Positions 20,201 through 28,600 of a stretch of DNA of 64,000 nucleotides are shown one piece after another. Every line of letters begins with the position of its first letter. The first letter of the stretch is position 1. This DNA comes from Streptomyces hygroscopicus subsp. hygroscopicus (GTDB taxonomy: Bacteria; Actinomycetota; Actinomycetes; Streptomycetales; Streptomycetaceae), in NCBI RefSeq assembly GCF_030269125.1, contig NZ_BSSM01000001.1:310001-374000 (forward strand), given 5' to 3'. Both the position numbers and the translations under genes were made by a program. Below the pieces are notes generated by a model. It saw only the letters and a list, made by a program, of their open reading frames with translations, made no database searches and was not told the DNA's origin.

Positions 20201-21332
20201 CACGGGGACGCTGCCGGTGTTCCGGTCCCGGCGGGACGCGGAGATCACGCTGGGGATCTACCGCCGGGTGCCGGTACTGATCAGGGAGGGGGACCCGGAG
20301 GGCAACCCGTGGGGCCTGTCGTTCATGAGGATGTTCGACATGTCCAACGACTCGCACCTGTTCCGCTCGCAGGAGCAGTTGGCGTCCGAGGGCTGGACCC
20401 TGAACGGCAACGTCTTCGAGCGGGACGGCCAGCGGTACCTCCCGCTGTACGAGGCGAAGATGCTGCACCACTTCGACCATCGCCTCGGCACGTACGAGGG
20501 GCAGACCGAAGCCCAGGCCAACATGGGCACACTGCCCCGGGTGACGCCGGAGCAGCACGACGATCCCGAGTTCGCGCCGATGCCGCGGTACTGGGTGCCG
20601 GAGTTCGACGTGTTCACCGGCAAGCAGGACAGGAAGGGCAACCCGGTGAGGGAGCCGGGGGTGGCTTCGCGGCTGGCGGAGAAGGGGTGGCACCGTGGTT
20701 GGCTGATGGGGTGGCGGGACATTGCCCGGTCGACCGATACGCGGACGACGATGGCCACGGTGCTTCCTCCGTACGGTATCGGTCACACGTACCCGCTCAT
20801 GTTCCCCGAGAACGCACCCTCCGCAGCCTTTCTGCAAGCGTGCCTGAGCTCGTTCGCATTCGACTACGCCATCCGGCAGAAGATCGTTGGCACACACCTG
20901 ACGTACGGCTACATGTACCAGTTGCCCGTACCGTCGTTGTCCGCCCTCGACGAGCAAGAGCTGGATGTCACCTGGTTCACGAGTCGGGTCACGGAACTCG
21001 TCTATACCTCCAATGACATGGCCGACTTCGCTCGTGACTTGCATGACAGCGGTCCCGCGTTCCGCTGGGACAAGGCTCGCCGCGACCTGCTCCGCGCAGA
21101 GTTGGAAGCCGCCTTCTTCCACCTCTACGGACTCGACAGCGCAGAAGTCGAGCACGTTATGAATACGTTTCCCGTCGTCAAGCGAGAAGACGAGGCTGCC
21201 CACGGCACCTACCGCACCAAAAACCTGATCCTCGACATCTACAACCGCATGGCCGAGGCTCAGCAGACCGGCACCGCCTACCAGACTGTCCTCGACCCGC
21301 CCCCCGGCCAGGGCCCCCGCCACCCGGCGTAA
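17205..21332 (+). CDS. drmMI-like: N6-adenine DNA methyltransferase, DrmMI / type IIG-like
   Basis: About 1375 residues. The SAM-binding motif I DPACGSGHFLVAAA is near residue 512 and the adenine-methylase catalytic motif NPPW at about 804-807, the hallmark of Eco57I/PglX-like gamma-type N6-adenine methyltransferases. GSYYTPSSLIDCLL before motif I is typical. The long C-terminal part is probably the target-recognition region. The N-terminal ~450 residues lack an obvious PD-(D/E)XK site, so this looks like a methylase without its own nuclease. By analogy with DISARM it would mark host DNA as self (family knowledge); the site cannot be read from sequence. Coupled to the SNF2 gene upstream by a TGATG overlap. 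Confidence 0.87.
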   Translation: MSLAKTIVTDSVLTVGGLLPPDMLTRVRDGKDVPGAQPKDYGLFAANDTVRDAAERSWAYLKGVWTAYRDSLAKDGALDNEGIPAVGVTVERWLLPLFEQLGYGRLPDAPAGGLPSADGEKRFPVSHAWQSAPVHLTGWNVDLDHRSPTLPGPAPQSLLQEYLNRSGADTLWGLLSNGRLLRLLRDSTSMVGSAYVEFDVEAIFEGDRFADFLLLWRLTHRSRFEAHGDGGAAGCWLERWRTEAIASGTRAMEQLRKGVEKALVILGTGFIQHRDNADFRRRLDESEVTVRAMHPALLNLVYRLLFLFVAEDRSLLIPPDAPDDARERYEKYFSTARLRRTAIRRTGGPHGDQWHALRLVLEGLGREGGRPEIGLPGLGGLFERSAADAVLDGLELPNEALFTAVRALSVVIDPKLNRPRRVDYRHLGAEELGSIYESLLELVPRFNPAVNSFELRTLAGNERKTTGSYYTPSSLIDCLLDSALDPVIDDAVKSGATREEQEAALLRLTICDPACGSGHFLVAAARRIAKRLAAVRTDSPEPSAEATRTALRDVIGRCIYGVDLNEMAVELAKVSLWIESLEPGKPLSFLDSHIKHGNGLVGATPKLLAEGLPDDAFKVIEGDDKKWVAALKKRNKAERDAWKARLAGVHQGELFGSATALASSNTKLARAAADITAARNDKLEYVHEQRDAYVALTRDPDSDYVRERELADAWCAAFVWEKTPEAAPPPLTLEGLLSLRADGWKKLPEGTKEAVARLRSEYRFFHWHLEFPEVYSVPEDTDALAAGVDERTRWGGGFSCVLGNPPWERVKLQEQEFFATRSEKIATAPNKAARERLIKALATSEEPAERTLLTDFAEAKRQSEGVSHLLRDSGRFPLAGRGDVNTYAVFAEAASLGIAPQGRFGLVLPTGIATDATTAPFFSDLVRSARLASFLDFENEAFLLSRAVDHRVRFCLLTVAGREERVREASFAFGTRYMEDLPSRRFAMPPEEILLVNPNTGTLPVFRSRRDAEITLGIYRRVPVLIREGDPEGNPWGLSFMRMFDMSNDSHLFRSQEQLASEGWTLNGNVFERDGQRYLPLYEAKMLHHFDHRLGTYEGQTEAQANMGTLPRVTPEQHDDPEFAPMPRYWVPEFDVFTGKQDRKGNPVREPGVASRLAEKGWHRGWLMGWRDIARSTDTRTTMATVLPPYGIGHTYPLMFPENAPSAAFLQACLSSFAFDYAIRQKIVGTHLTYGYMYQLPVPSLSALDEQELDVTWFTSRVTELVYTSNDMADFARDLHDSGPAFRWDKARRDLLRAELEAAFFHLYGLDSAEVEHVMNTFPVVKREDEAAHGTYRTKNLILDIYNRMAEAQQTGTAYQTVLDPPPGQGPRHPA

Positions 21333-21361
21333 CCTGACCGCCCCGCCTGAGCACCCCCACC

Positions 21362-21390
21362 GGCGTGCCGCCCGCCCCGGGCGGCACGCC
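21362..21390 (+). terminator. Perfect 12-bp hairpin between methylase and the 550-residue gene
   Basis: GGCGTGCCGCCC (21362-21373) pairs perfectly with GGGCGGCACGCC (21379-21390) around a GCCCC loop. There is no strong U tract, as usual in Streptomyces. It could end the three-gene transcript or act as an attenuator that lowers expression of the downstream gene; the next ATG is only 51 bases away with no separate promoter evident. Confidence 0.6.
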
Positions 21391-21440
21391 GTACTCGGCG
21401 TATCCATCGCCCGTCCACCTCACCGCACAGGCAGCCGCCC

Positions 21441-23093
21441 ATGGAACCGCGCAACTACCGCATGGTCGTCTCGACCAAACAGGACTTCGTCACGGCCTCC
21501 GCCATCGCAGACCGCCAGCTTCACCACTGGCTGGGGGTGATGAAGCGATACGACACCTCGGTTCTGGACGAGGGGCGCAATGAGATTGCCGAGGGAGTGA
21601 CCCTCGACTACGACACTGTGTCCGGCCGGCACGGCGCCTACTCCCGCTGGCGCCTGCGCGAGTGGAAGGAGCGGCCGGTTCCGGGCACCTGGCAGTCCAC
21701 CCTCGTCGTCCGCTCGGACCCCCGGGAGGACGACCGCCGGACCTGGATCCAGGTCGACATCGAACACCTTCCGGCGTCATCGGACGTACGGCCCGTCCCC
21801 GCCAACACCCCCGGTATATCCAAGCTGCTGCTCGACGCGCTCGACGCCCAGGACGGCCTCGCCGACGTCGGCACGGTCCCGAAGTTCATCGAGCCGGACG
21901 ACGTGGAGGAGGTGATCGAGGAACTCTGCGACCTGGACCGCCGGCTCCCCATCGTCGTGGCGAGCGTGCCCTACGGACAGGACGCGGAAGCCTGGACCGA
22001 GAGGGTCGTCGAACCCGCCTTCAAGCACCTCACCGGCATCGCCGTGATGTACGTGCTCCCCACGGACGCCCAGCAACTGTTCGAGAGAACCTTCGACTAC
22101 CACCGCGTCTTCGGCGGCGGCATCCGCACCTACCTCCCCGGCGTGGATCCGGCCTGGCAGCCCGACGCCCAACGCCACCCGGTGATGTCGCGGGCCACGC
22201 TGGAGGCGAACCCGAAACGGGCGGCGGCCATACTCGCCGCCCTCCCCCAGCGGTTAGCCCTGCGCCTGCCGCTCCCCGGCCCACTGGACAACCTGCCCGT
22301 CCAGCGCACCCGCCCCCGCCCGGCGGCCCACGGCTCGAGCCTGAACGAACTCCGCGCGGAGAACGCCACCCTGACCAAGATGCTCGCCGAGGCGGAACAG
22401 CGGGAGGACGCCAACGCGGACGTCCTGCGCGACCTGCGCCAGCAGCTCCAGATCGCCGAGGAGCTGGAGTTCGACCAAGCCGCCGAGAACCAGGACCTCT
22501 ACGCCAAGCTCAAGCACGCCGAGCGGCAGGTACGGGCTCTTCAGGTTCGACTGGAAAGGGCGGGTCAGCACGACCTCGCGCACACACCCATCGAGGAACC
22601 CGCCGACTACCCGGCCACCTTCGCGAAGATCCTCGATCGGATGGGCGAGTTCCGTCACCTGCGTTTCACGGGCAACCGGAAGATCACAAAGGAACTCGAT
22701 GCCCAGTGCATCGGTAACTGGGTCGAGGTCGCCTGGGATGCTCTCCACACCCTCAACGACTACGCCGCCGCGTCAACCGCCGGAACGGCGGGCGGCGACT
22801 TCCGCTACTGGTGCTCCCACCTGCCGGACGACTGCGAGCACCCCTTCCCGGCGGGCAAGGTCAAGATGAAGGAGTCCAAGACCGTCGGGAGCCGCGAGGA
22901 CTGGCGCCGTGAGCGCACGTTCCCGGTTCCCGAGGCCGTCGACGCGAGCAAGAAGCTGTTCATGGAAGCCCACCTCCGCATCGGCGGCGGCAACACGGTG
23001 GCCCCCCGGCTCTACTTCCACGACGACGGCCCCAACACCGGTTTCGTGTACGTCGGTTACTTGGGCCCGCACCCGACCAACACGAAGACCTAA
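21441..23093 (+). CDS. Unrecognised 550-residue protein with central coiled coil, last gene of the helicase/methylase operon
   Basis: I do not recognise the family. The N-terminal ~280 residues are a mixed alpha/beta region rich in conserved-looking W/R positions (RWRLREWKERP, RTWIQVDIEHLP). About residues 299-375 form a strong heptad coiled coil (ELRAENATLTKMLAEAEQ, then ELEFDQAAENQDLYAKLK). The C-terminal ~150 residues form a second globular domain containing WVEVAWDALHTLNDYA and a YWCSHLPDDCEH cysteine/histidine cluster. No ATPase, nuclease or methylase motif is visible. Same strand and 108 bases after the methylase, behind a hairpin. The two-domains-around-coil plan would suit a DNA-binding or oligomeric sensor or specificity subunit, which is inference only. 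Confidence 0.7.
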   Translation: MEPRNYRMVVSTKQDFVTASAIADRQLHHWLGVMKRYDTSVLDEGRNEIAEGVTLDYDTVSGRHGAYSRWRLREWKERPVPGTWQSTLVVRSDPREDDRRTWIQVDIEHLPASSDVRPVPANTPGISKLLLDALDAQDGLADVGTVPKFIEPDDVEEVIEELCDLDRRLPIVVASVPYGQDAEAWTERVVEPAFKHLTGIAVMYVLPTDAQQLFERTFDYHRVFGGGIRTYLPGVDPAWQPDAQRHPVMSRATLEANPKRAAAILAALPQRLALRLPLPGPLDNLPVQRTRPRPAAHGSSLNELRAENATLTKMLAEAEQREDANADVLRDLRQQLQIAEELEFDQAAENQDLYAKLKHAERQVRALQVRLERAGQHDLAHTPIEEPADYPATFAKILDRMGEFRHLRFTGNRKITKELDAQCIGNWVEVAWDALHTLNDYAAASTAGTAGGDFRYWCSHLPDDCEHPFPAGKVKMKESKTVGSREDWRRERTFPVPEAVDASKKLFMEAHLRIGGGNTVAPRLYFHDDGPNTGFVYVGYLGPHPTNTKT

Positions 23094-23117
23094 CCGGACA
23101 GTACCGAGCGGAGTGGG

Positions 23118-23312
23118 TCAGCGTTCCTCGGCGAACCGCACGAACGCGGCCCACTCCCCTGCGGTGACAGTGAGTTGGGCACGGGCGGGCGCCTTGGAGT
23201 CACGGATGTGGATGATGCCGGGCGTGACGGCGACCTCCAGGCATTCGCCACCCTCGTTGCCGCTGTAGCTGCTCTTGAACCAGGCGCGGGGAGCGGATTC
23301 CGCAGCACTCAT
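23118..23312 (-). CDS. DUF397 small protein
   Basis: 64 residues with the actinobacterial DUF397 signature: WFKSSYSGNEGGECLEVA near the start, RDSK in the middle, and WAAFVRFA at the end. It follows the XRE gene with an ATGA overlap. DUF397 proteins are usually partners of XRE/DUF5753 regulators in Streptomyces (BldB/WhiJ-like loci), as here. Biochemical function is unsettled. Confidence 0.93.
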   Translation of the reverse strand: MSAAESAPRAWFKSSYSGNEGGECLEVAVTPGIIHIRDSKAPARAQLTVTAGEWAAFVRFAEER

Positions 23313-24172
23313 AGCTCTGCCACCATCTTCTCGATCAAGGCAAGGGACTCCTGCATCGTAAGGGCCTGCGCCCTGATGCTGCCGTACCGCGCGGCAAGGA
23401 TGCGGACTTCCTCGACATCCGTGACCAGTCGGCTGGAGCTCTGCGCCTCGACATACCCCAGCTGAGGCTTCCCCTTGGGGGTCAGCAGGATGAAGGATCC
23501 ACCCATTCCTGCGTGCTGGGTACGCCCGGTCGGCATCACTTGCAGTTCTACGTTGCGCAGTCGGGCCAGTCGAAGTAGTTGCTCCAACTGTTCCCTGTGA
23601 ACGTCCCGCTCACCGAGTGGGCGTTGCAGGACCACTTCCTCAACTACAGCCGTGATCATCGGCGGGGGCCACTGGGTGAGGATGTCTTGCCGCGCCAGCC
23701 GGGAAATTACCCGCTGCTCTACCGTTTCCTCGTCCAGCAGCGGCTTACGCATCTCGTACAAGGCCCGGATCCGCCGTTCGGTCTGAAACAGGCCGGGGAC
23801 GTCATGGCAGTTGTAGAAGTCGATCTCAACCGCCTCCCGCTCCAACCGCGCATAGTCCCGGAACCAGGCAGGATGCCGAACCCGCGCCTTCGCCTTGGCC
23901 CTCTCCACGTCCTCGATCGTGGCCCGCAGCAACCCGTCCGCATCCAACAGCTCATCCGCCGCCTCCAGGAACTCCCGCTGCGGCGTCCGCCTCCCCCGTT
24001 CCAGCGAGGAGACGAGGTCCTCGCTGTACCCGAGCCGGTCCCCCAGCTCCCGCTGTGTGAGCCCGGCCCGTTCCCGGAGCAGCTTGACCTGCTTGCCCAC
24101 CGCACGCATCAGGTCACCGCTCAACTCCCCCTCGTCGTAGGCTTCCTGCGCCTCCACCACCGCCTCCGACAC
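23309..24172 (-). CDS. XRE-family helix-turn-helix regulator with DUF5753 domain
   Basis: 287 residues. The N-terminal HTH (about 28-85: LRERAGLTQRELGDRLGYSE, then SLERGRRTP) binds DNA. The C-terminal DUF5753-like domain (about 110-285) contains FYNCHDVPGLFQTE and GGSFILLTPKG. It is translated just ahead of the DUF397 partner and stands divergent from a HATPase gene, the usual WhiJ-type trio. Such trios tune development or stress responses; one sitting between two defence modules might regulate them, which is inference. Confidence 0.93.
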   Translation of the reverse strand: MSEAVVEAQEAYDEGELSGDLMRAVGKQVKLLRERAGLTQRELGDRLGYSEDLVSSLERGRRTPQREFLEAADELLDADGLLRATIEDVERAKAKARVRHPAWFRDYARLEREAVEIDFYNCHDVPGLFQTERRIRALYEMRKPLLDEETVEQRVISRLARQDILTQWPPPMITAVVEEVVLQRPLGERDVHREQLEQLLRLARLRNVELQVMPTGRTQHAGMGGSFILLTPKGKPQLGYVEAQSSSRLVTDVEEVRILAARYGSIRAQALTMQESLALIEKMVAEL

Positions 24173-24307
24173 GACTGCCCCCTTGTCTCAGGCTTGTCTC
24201 AGACACGACCGACACCCCGCACACGGCACCTTCCGTGTCGGTACGGGCACCCTCCGTACCGGGGGATGTGCTGGTCAGAGTAGAGCGGACCGACCACGCT
24301 CGGTGAC

Positions 24308-24736
24308 GTGAAGACGCAGATCTCCCCCCTTCGATTCAGTCAGCTCCTCAGTTCCACCCCGCGCGGCGCTCGTCTGGCCCGTCTGCTGGCCGTGCAGCAG
24401 CTCGACGCGTGGGGCTGGCCGCCGGCCTGCACGGTGAGTGAGTCCGCCGCGCTCGTCGTCGCCGAGCTGGCGGCGAACGCGGTGACCCACGGCCGGGCTC
24501 AGGGCCGCGGGTTCCGGCTCACGCTCACCGTCGAGGCGTCCGACACCGGCACCCTCCGGGTCGAGGTCACCGACGCCCGAGGCGACCGCGCGCCCCGGCC
24601 CCGTACGACCGTCCCCGAGCCCACCGCCGACTCCGGCCGCGGCCTGCTCCTCGTCGAAGCCCTCGCCGCCCGCTGGGGATGGGAGCCCTGGCCGCCCTCC
24701 GGGAAGACCGTGTGGGCATGTCTGCCGCTCTCCTGA
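24308..24736 (+). CDS. Histidine-kinase-like ATPase (HATPase_c / RsbW-like anti-sigma factor type)
   Basis: 142 residues, GTG start. It carries the GHKL-fold boxes: VVAELAANAVTHG (N box, about 56-68), VEVTDARGDRAPR (G1-like), and DSGRGLLLVEALAARWG (G2). Streptomyces has dozens of such short stand-alone ATPases, often beside XRE/DUF397 pairs; they can act as anti-sigma or serine-kinase-like proteins. Divergent from the XRE gene with a 135-base gap that should hold both promoters. Confidence 0.88.
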   Translation: MKTQISPLRFSQLLSSTPRGARLARLLAVQQLDAWGWPPACTVSESAALVVAELAANAVTHGRAQGRGFRLTLTVEASDTGTLRVEVTDARGDRAPRPRTTVPEPTADSGRGLLLVEALAARWGWEPWPPSGKTVWACLPLS

Positions 24737-24839
24737 CGGCGAATGCGAGACAGTCTGTCCACAGACGGGCACACACCGTGGACAACCCCCCGGGGAGGTG
24801 GAGAGAATTCCGATCACGCTGTGGGGGAAGGACGTACCG

Positions 24840-25658
24840 GTGGGGGAAGACAGTGCCGTGGACGGCGCCGTGCCGCGCATCTCGCAGGGGATCGAGGTGT
24901 ACGCCGGCAAGGACGGGGCCGTGTCGTGGAGCGGCGTCGAACTGACGGCCGACGTGATGCGGGAGTTACGCGGGGGGCCGTGGGCCGAGCGGGTCGGTGA
25001 TCTCGCCGCCACCCGCGACTTCCTGAGCGAGTTACGGGGCCTCGCCACGACGGACATGGAGACCGACACCCTCAAGGCCCTCCTGGCGAGCGAACCGGAA
25101 CCCCTGCCCTGGCAGGTCGGCGAGGCCCTCGCCGAGGTGCTGCTGGAGCACTGGCACGGGGCCCTGTGGCTGTGGGACGGCGCCCGTGACCGGCGTACGC
25201 GCAAGGCGAGCCTCCCGGGCGCCGACCTGGTCGGCCTGTGCGTCGCGGACGGCTCGGCGCGGCTGCTGTTCGGCGAGGTCAAGTCGTCCTCCGAGCAGTC
25301 CGCCCCGCCGGGCGTCATGAACGGCGCGGACGGCATGATCAATCAGCTCAGAAAGCTGTCCGCGAAGGACGACCACCTCACGCTCATGAAGTGGCTGCGC
25401 TTCCGGTGCCTGACCCCCGAACACCAGGAGGCCTACCGGACGGCGGCCGGCCGTTGGGTGAAGTCGATGGGCAAGGACGTCCAGCTCTTCGGCTGCCTGG
25501 TGCGCGACACCGCCCCGGAGCCGAGGGACCTGAGCAACCGGGCCAAGGACCTGGCCAAGACGGTCGTGGAGCCGATGCATGCTCTGCTCACGGCCTGGTA
25601 CCTCCCCGTGGCCATGTCTTCATGGCCCGACCACGTGGGGGTGCTCGACCATGGCTGA
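24840..25658 (+). CDS. hamA-like: HamA-like (DUF1837-type) nuclease of a Hachiman-like system
   Basis: About 272 residues. Partner of the following Ski2-like helicase, which it overlaps by 8 bases (ATGGCTGA). A PD-(D/E)XK-like core is visible at about residues 127-149: GADLVGL, a short strand, then LLFGEVKSS, giving the D...E-x-K triad of HamA nucleases. GTG 24840 is preferred because GGGGGAAGGA ends 7 bases upstream; a longer GTG start at 24798 directly abuts its purine tract. In Hachiman, HamB restrains HamA until DNA damage or foreign DNA is sensed, then HamA degrades DNA (family knowledge). Assignment rests on nuclease core, size and partner; overall identity to characterised HamA is not measurable here. 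Confidence 0.72.
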   Translation: MGEDSAVDGAVPRISQGIEVYAGKDGAVSWSGVELTADVMRELRGGPWAERVGDLAATRDFLSELRGLATTDMETDTLKALLASEPEPLPWQVGEALAEVLLEHWHGALWLWDGARDRRTRKASLPGADLVGLCVADGSARLLFGEVKSSSEQSAPPGVMNGADGMINQLRKLSAKDDHLTLMKWLRFRCLTPEHQEAYRTAAGRWVKSMGKDVQLFGCLVRDTAPEPRDLSNRAKDLAKTVVEPMHALLTAWYLPVAMSSWPDHVGVLDHG

Positions 25659-28600
25659 CCTGGGCTGGCTGGACGACGTACTCGACCCGGCCCTCGTGGC
25701 CGAGGCCGGTGAGCGGGCGCACCGCGTGCTCATCGGGTCCGCGCTGCGCGCCGTGGAGGGGGAGGTCCCGCCCGGTCCCGAGGAGGGCCACGAGGCGGTC
25801 GGTTTCGCGGTGGACGCCCTGGACCTGCTGGCCTGGGACGCGATCGCCGAGGATCCGAAGGCGGAGTCGACGCGGCGGCTGTGCGGGCAGATGTTCGCGC
25901 TGGCGCGGGGCCGGCTGCCCGCCGGGGACTCTCCGGAGGCCCGGCTGGAGCTGCTGCGCACGGCGTGCCTGGGCTGGATCGCGGACGAGACACCGCTCGC
26001 CGCCCGGCTGCTGGCGGACGTGGAACTGCCGTCCGAGCCGCGGTTGGCCGACGACTGGGAGTCCCGGGTGCGGCGCGGCACAGCCGACGCCTGGCTGCTG
26101 CTGCTGCGCAAGCGCGGGTGGGACGACCTCGACGCGCTGGACCGGCTCCTGCTGCGGCTGCGGCGGGAGCAGGACGTGCTGGAAGAGCCGTATCTCTCGG
26201 CGGCGGGCGACGACGCGCGTCCCGCGGCCTGGTCGCTGGCCGCCCACTACCACCTGCTCAAGACGGCGGAGCTGCTCGCCGAGTACCTGGCGACGGGTGC
26301 GCTGATGCGGGGGCGGCGGCCGAGCCGTCACTACGGGGTGCGCGAACGCGTGCAGTCGCACTGCGATCGCGCACTGGAGGCGGCCATGGCCTCGGCCGAC
26401 CCGGACCTGGAAGTGCTCGTACGGCTGCTGACCGCGACCGCCGACCAGATCATCGACAACAGCCTGTGGACGGTGGCGCGCGCGGTCAGCCCGGAGGTGA
26501 ACGCCTTCGTGGCCTCACTGGTCGACCGGGGGCGGCCGCGTCCGATCTTCGAGGTGCTGCCGCCGCAGCGGGTGGCCCTCGCGGAGCAGGGGCTGATCCG
26601 CACAGCGCACCGGAGTGTGGTGGTCAGTCTCCCGACAAGTGCGGGCAAGACCCTGATCGCCCAGTTCCGCATCCTCCAGGCGCTCAACGCCTACGACAAG
26701 CAGCAGGGCTGGGTCGCCTACGTCGCCCCGAACCGGGCGCTGGTGAATCAGGTGACGCGGCGGCTGCGCCGCGACTTCGCGGGCCTCGGCATCGGGGTGG
26801 AGCGGGTCAGCCCCGCCCTGGAGTTCGACGGCCTGGAGGAGGACATGCTCACGGACCGCGGTGAGAAGCGGTTCCGGGTGCTGGTGTCGACTCCGGAGAA
26901 ACTGGACCTGCTGCTGCGGTCGGGATGGCAGGAGAGGATCGGCCGTCCGCTCTGCCTGGTGGTGGCCGACGAGGCCCACCAACTGGGCGAGGGCAAACGC
27001 GCGATCAAACTGGAACTGTTGCTGGCGACCGTCAACCGGGAGGCCCTGGACGCCGGTTTCCTGCTGCTGACGCCGTTCATCGACAACGGGGACGTCATCG
27101 CCGAATGGCTGGACAGCGGCAGCCGCCAGTCGGTCGGGCTGTCCGTGGACTGGGCACCGAACGACCGCATCCTCGCGCTCGCCCTGCGGGAACGCACCCC
27201 GGGCGCCGGCGGTTTCCGGGTCGCCCTGGAGACCCTGGTCACCAGCCGCAGGACGCTCAGCGTGCCGGACACCCTGCCGCTGGACGGCGACCGGCCGCTC
27301 GGAATGACCTGGTCGCAGGCGGGCAGCCCGACCAAGCTGGCCGCCGCCACGGCGTCCGTGCTGGCCGAGCGGGGACAGACCATCACCCTCGCCGGACGGC
27401 CGGACTACGCCTGGTCGATCGCCAAGCTGCTCGCCGGCGGCCAGGAGGACCTGCCGGATCCCGGCGAGGATCTGCGGGCCGTCCAGGACGTGGTGGCGGA
27501 GGAGTTCGGCCCGGACTTCCCGCTGGTGGGGTTGCTGGCCAAGGGCATCGGGATCCACCACCGCGGCCTGCCCGACGACATCCGCACCCTCACCGAGTAC
27601 CTGATGGAGGCCGGAGACCTGACCCACCTGGTCTCCACCACCACCATCGCCCAGGGCGTCAACTTCCCCGTGGCGAACGTCGTCCTGGCCTCCCACCAGT
27701 TCCCGTACGGAGAGGACATCCCCGCCCCGGACTTCTGGAACCTGGCCGGGCGCGCCGGCCGGGTCGAACAGGGCGAGGTGGGTCTGATCGCGCTGGCGGC
27801 CACGGACGAGGTACGGGCCGGGAAACTGCGGGCGTTCGTCGGACGCCAGGTGACGGCGCTGAACTCCACCCTCGTCGAAATGGTGCGGACAGCCATGAAC
27901 AGTTACGGTCACCTGGATCTGCGCACCCTCGCCCATCTCCCCCAGTGGTCGGCGTTCGTGCAGTACCTGGCCCACACCTACCGGCAGATCGGGGACGCCG
28001 AGGAGTTCGCGGAGGAGATCGAGCAGATCCTGCGCGGCACGCTGGGCTTCCAGGACCTGCGGCGCACGGACCGCGGCTGGGCGGCGGAACTGACCCGCAG
28101 TGTGCGGACGTACGCGGAACGGCTGTCCGGGCAGCCGCTGGCCCTCGTCGACAGCACGGGCTTCTCCTGGGAGAGCGTGTCGGCGACCCTGGGCCGGCTG
28201 AGCGATGCGCACATCGGCCGCGACGTGTGGGAGCAGCCCCTGTTCGAGGGCGACCGCCGCCCGCTGGCCCAGCTCATCGGCGTCATGCTGGAGGTCCCCG
28301 AACTCAGGGACAACCTGGTCGAGGTGACCAGCGAGCACGAGGGCCGCAGTGGAGACTTTGTCGCCCGCGTCATGCAGGACTGGGTGAACGGCGCGTCGAT
28401 GCGGCAACTCGCCGACGACCACTTCACGAAGGCCGGCACGAGGGACGACCTCAAGGCGATCACCAAATGCTGCCAGCGCCTGTTCGGCGAGCTGGCGCCC
28501 ACGGTCTCCTGGGGCCTGTCAGCGCTGCAGTCCCTCACCCTGGGCCGGGACTTCACCACCATGCCGGCCGAGGCCCAGCGCGAGCTGCGCAACATCCCGT

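Noticed and set aside
17673..21407. Long antisense ORF opposite the methylase
   Set aside because: Same shadow effect; the forward frame has clear motif I and NPPW.
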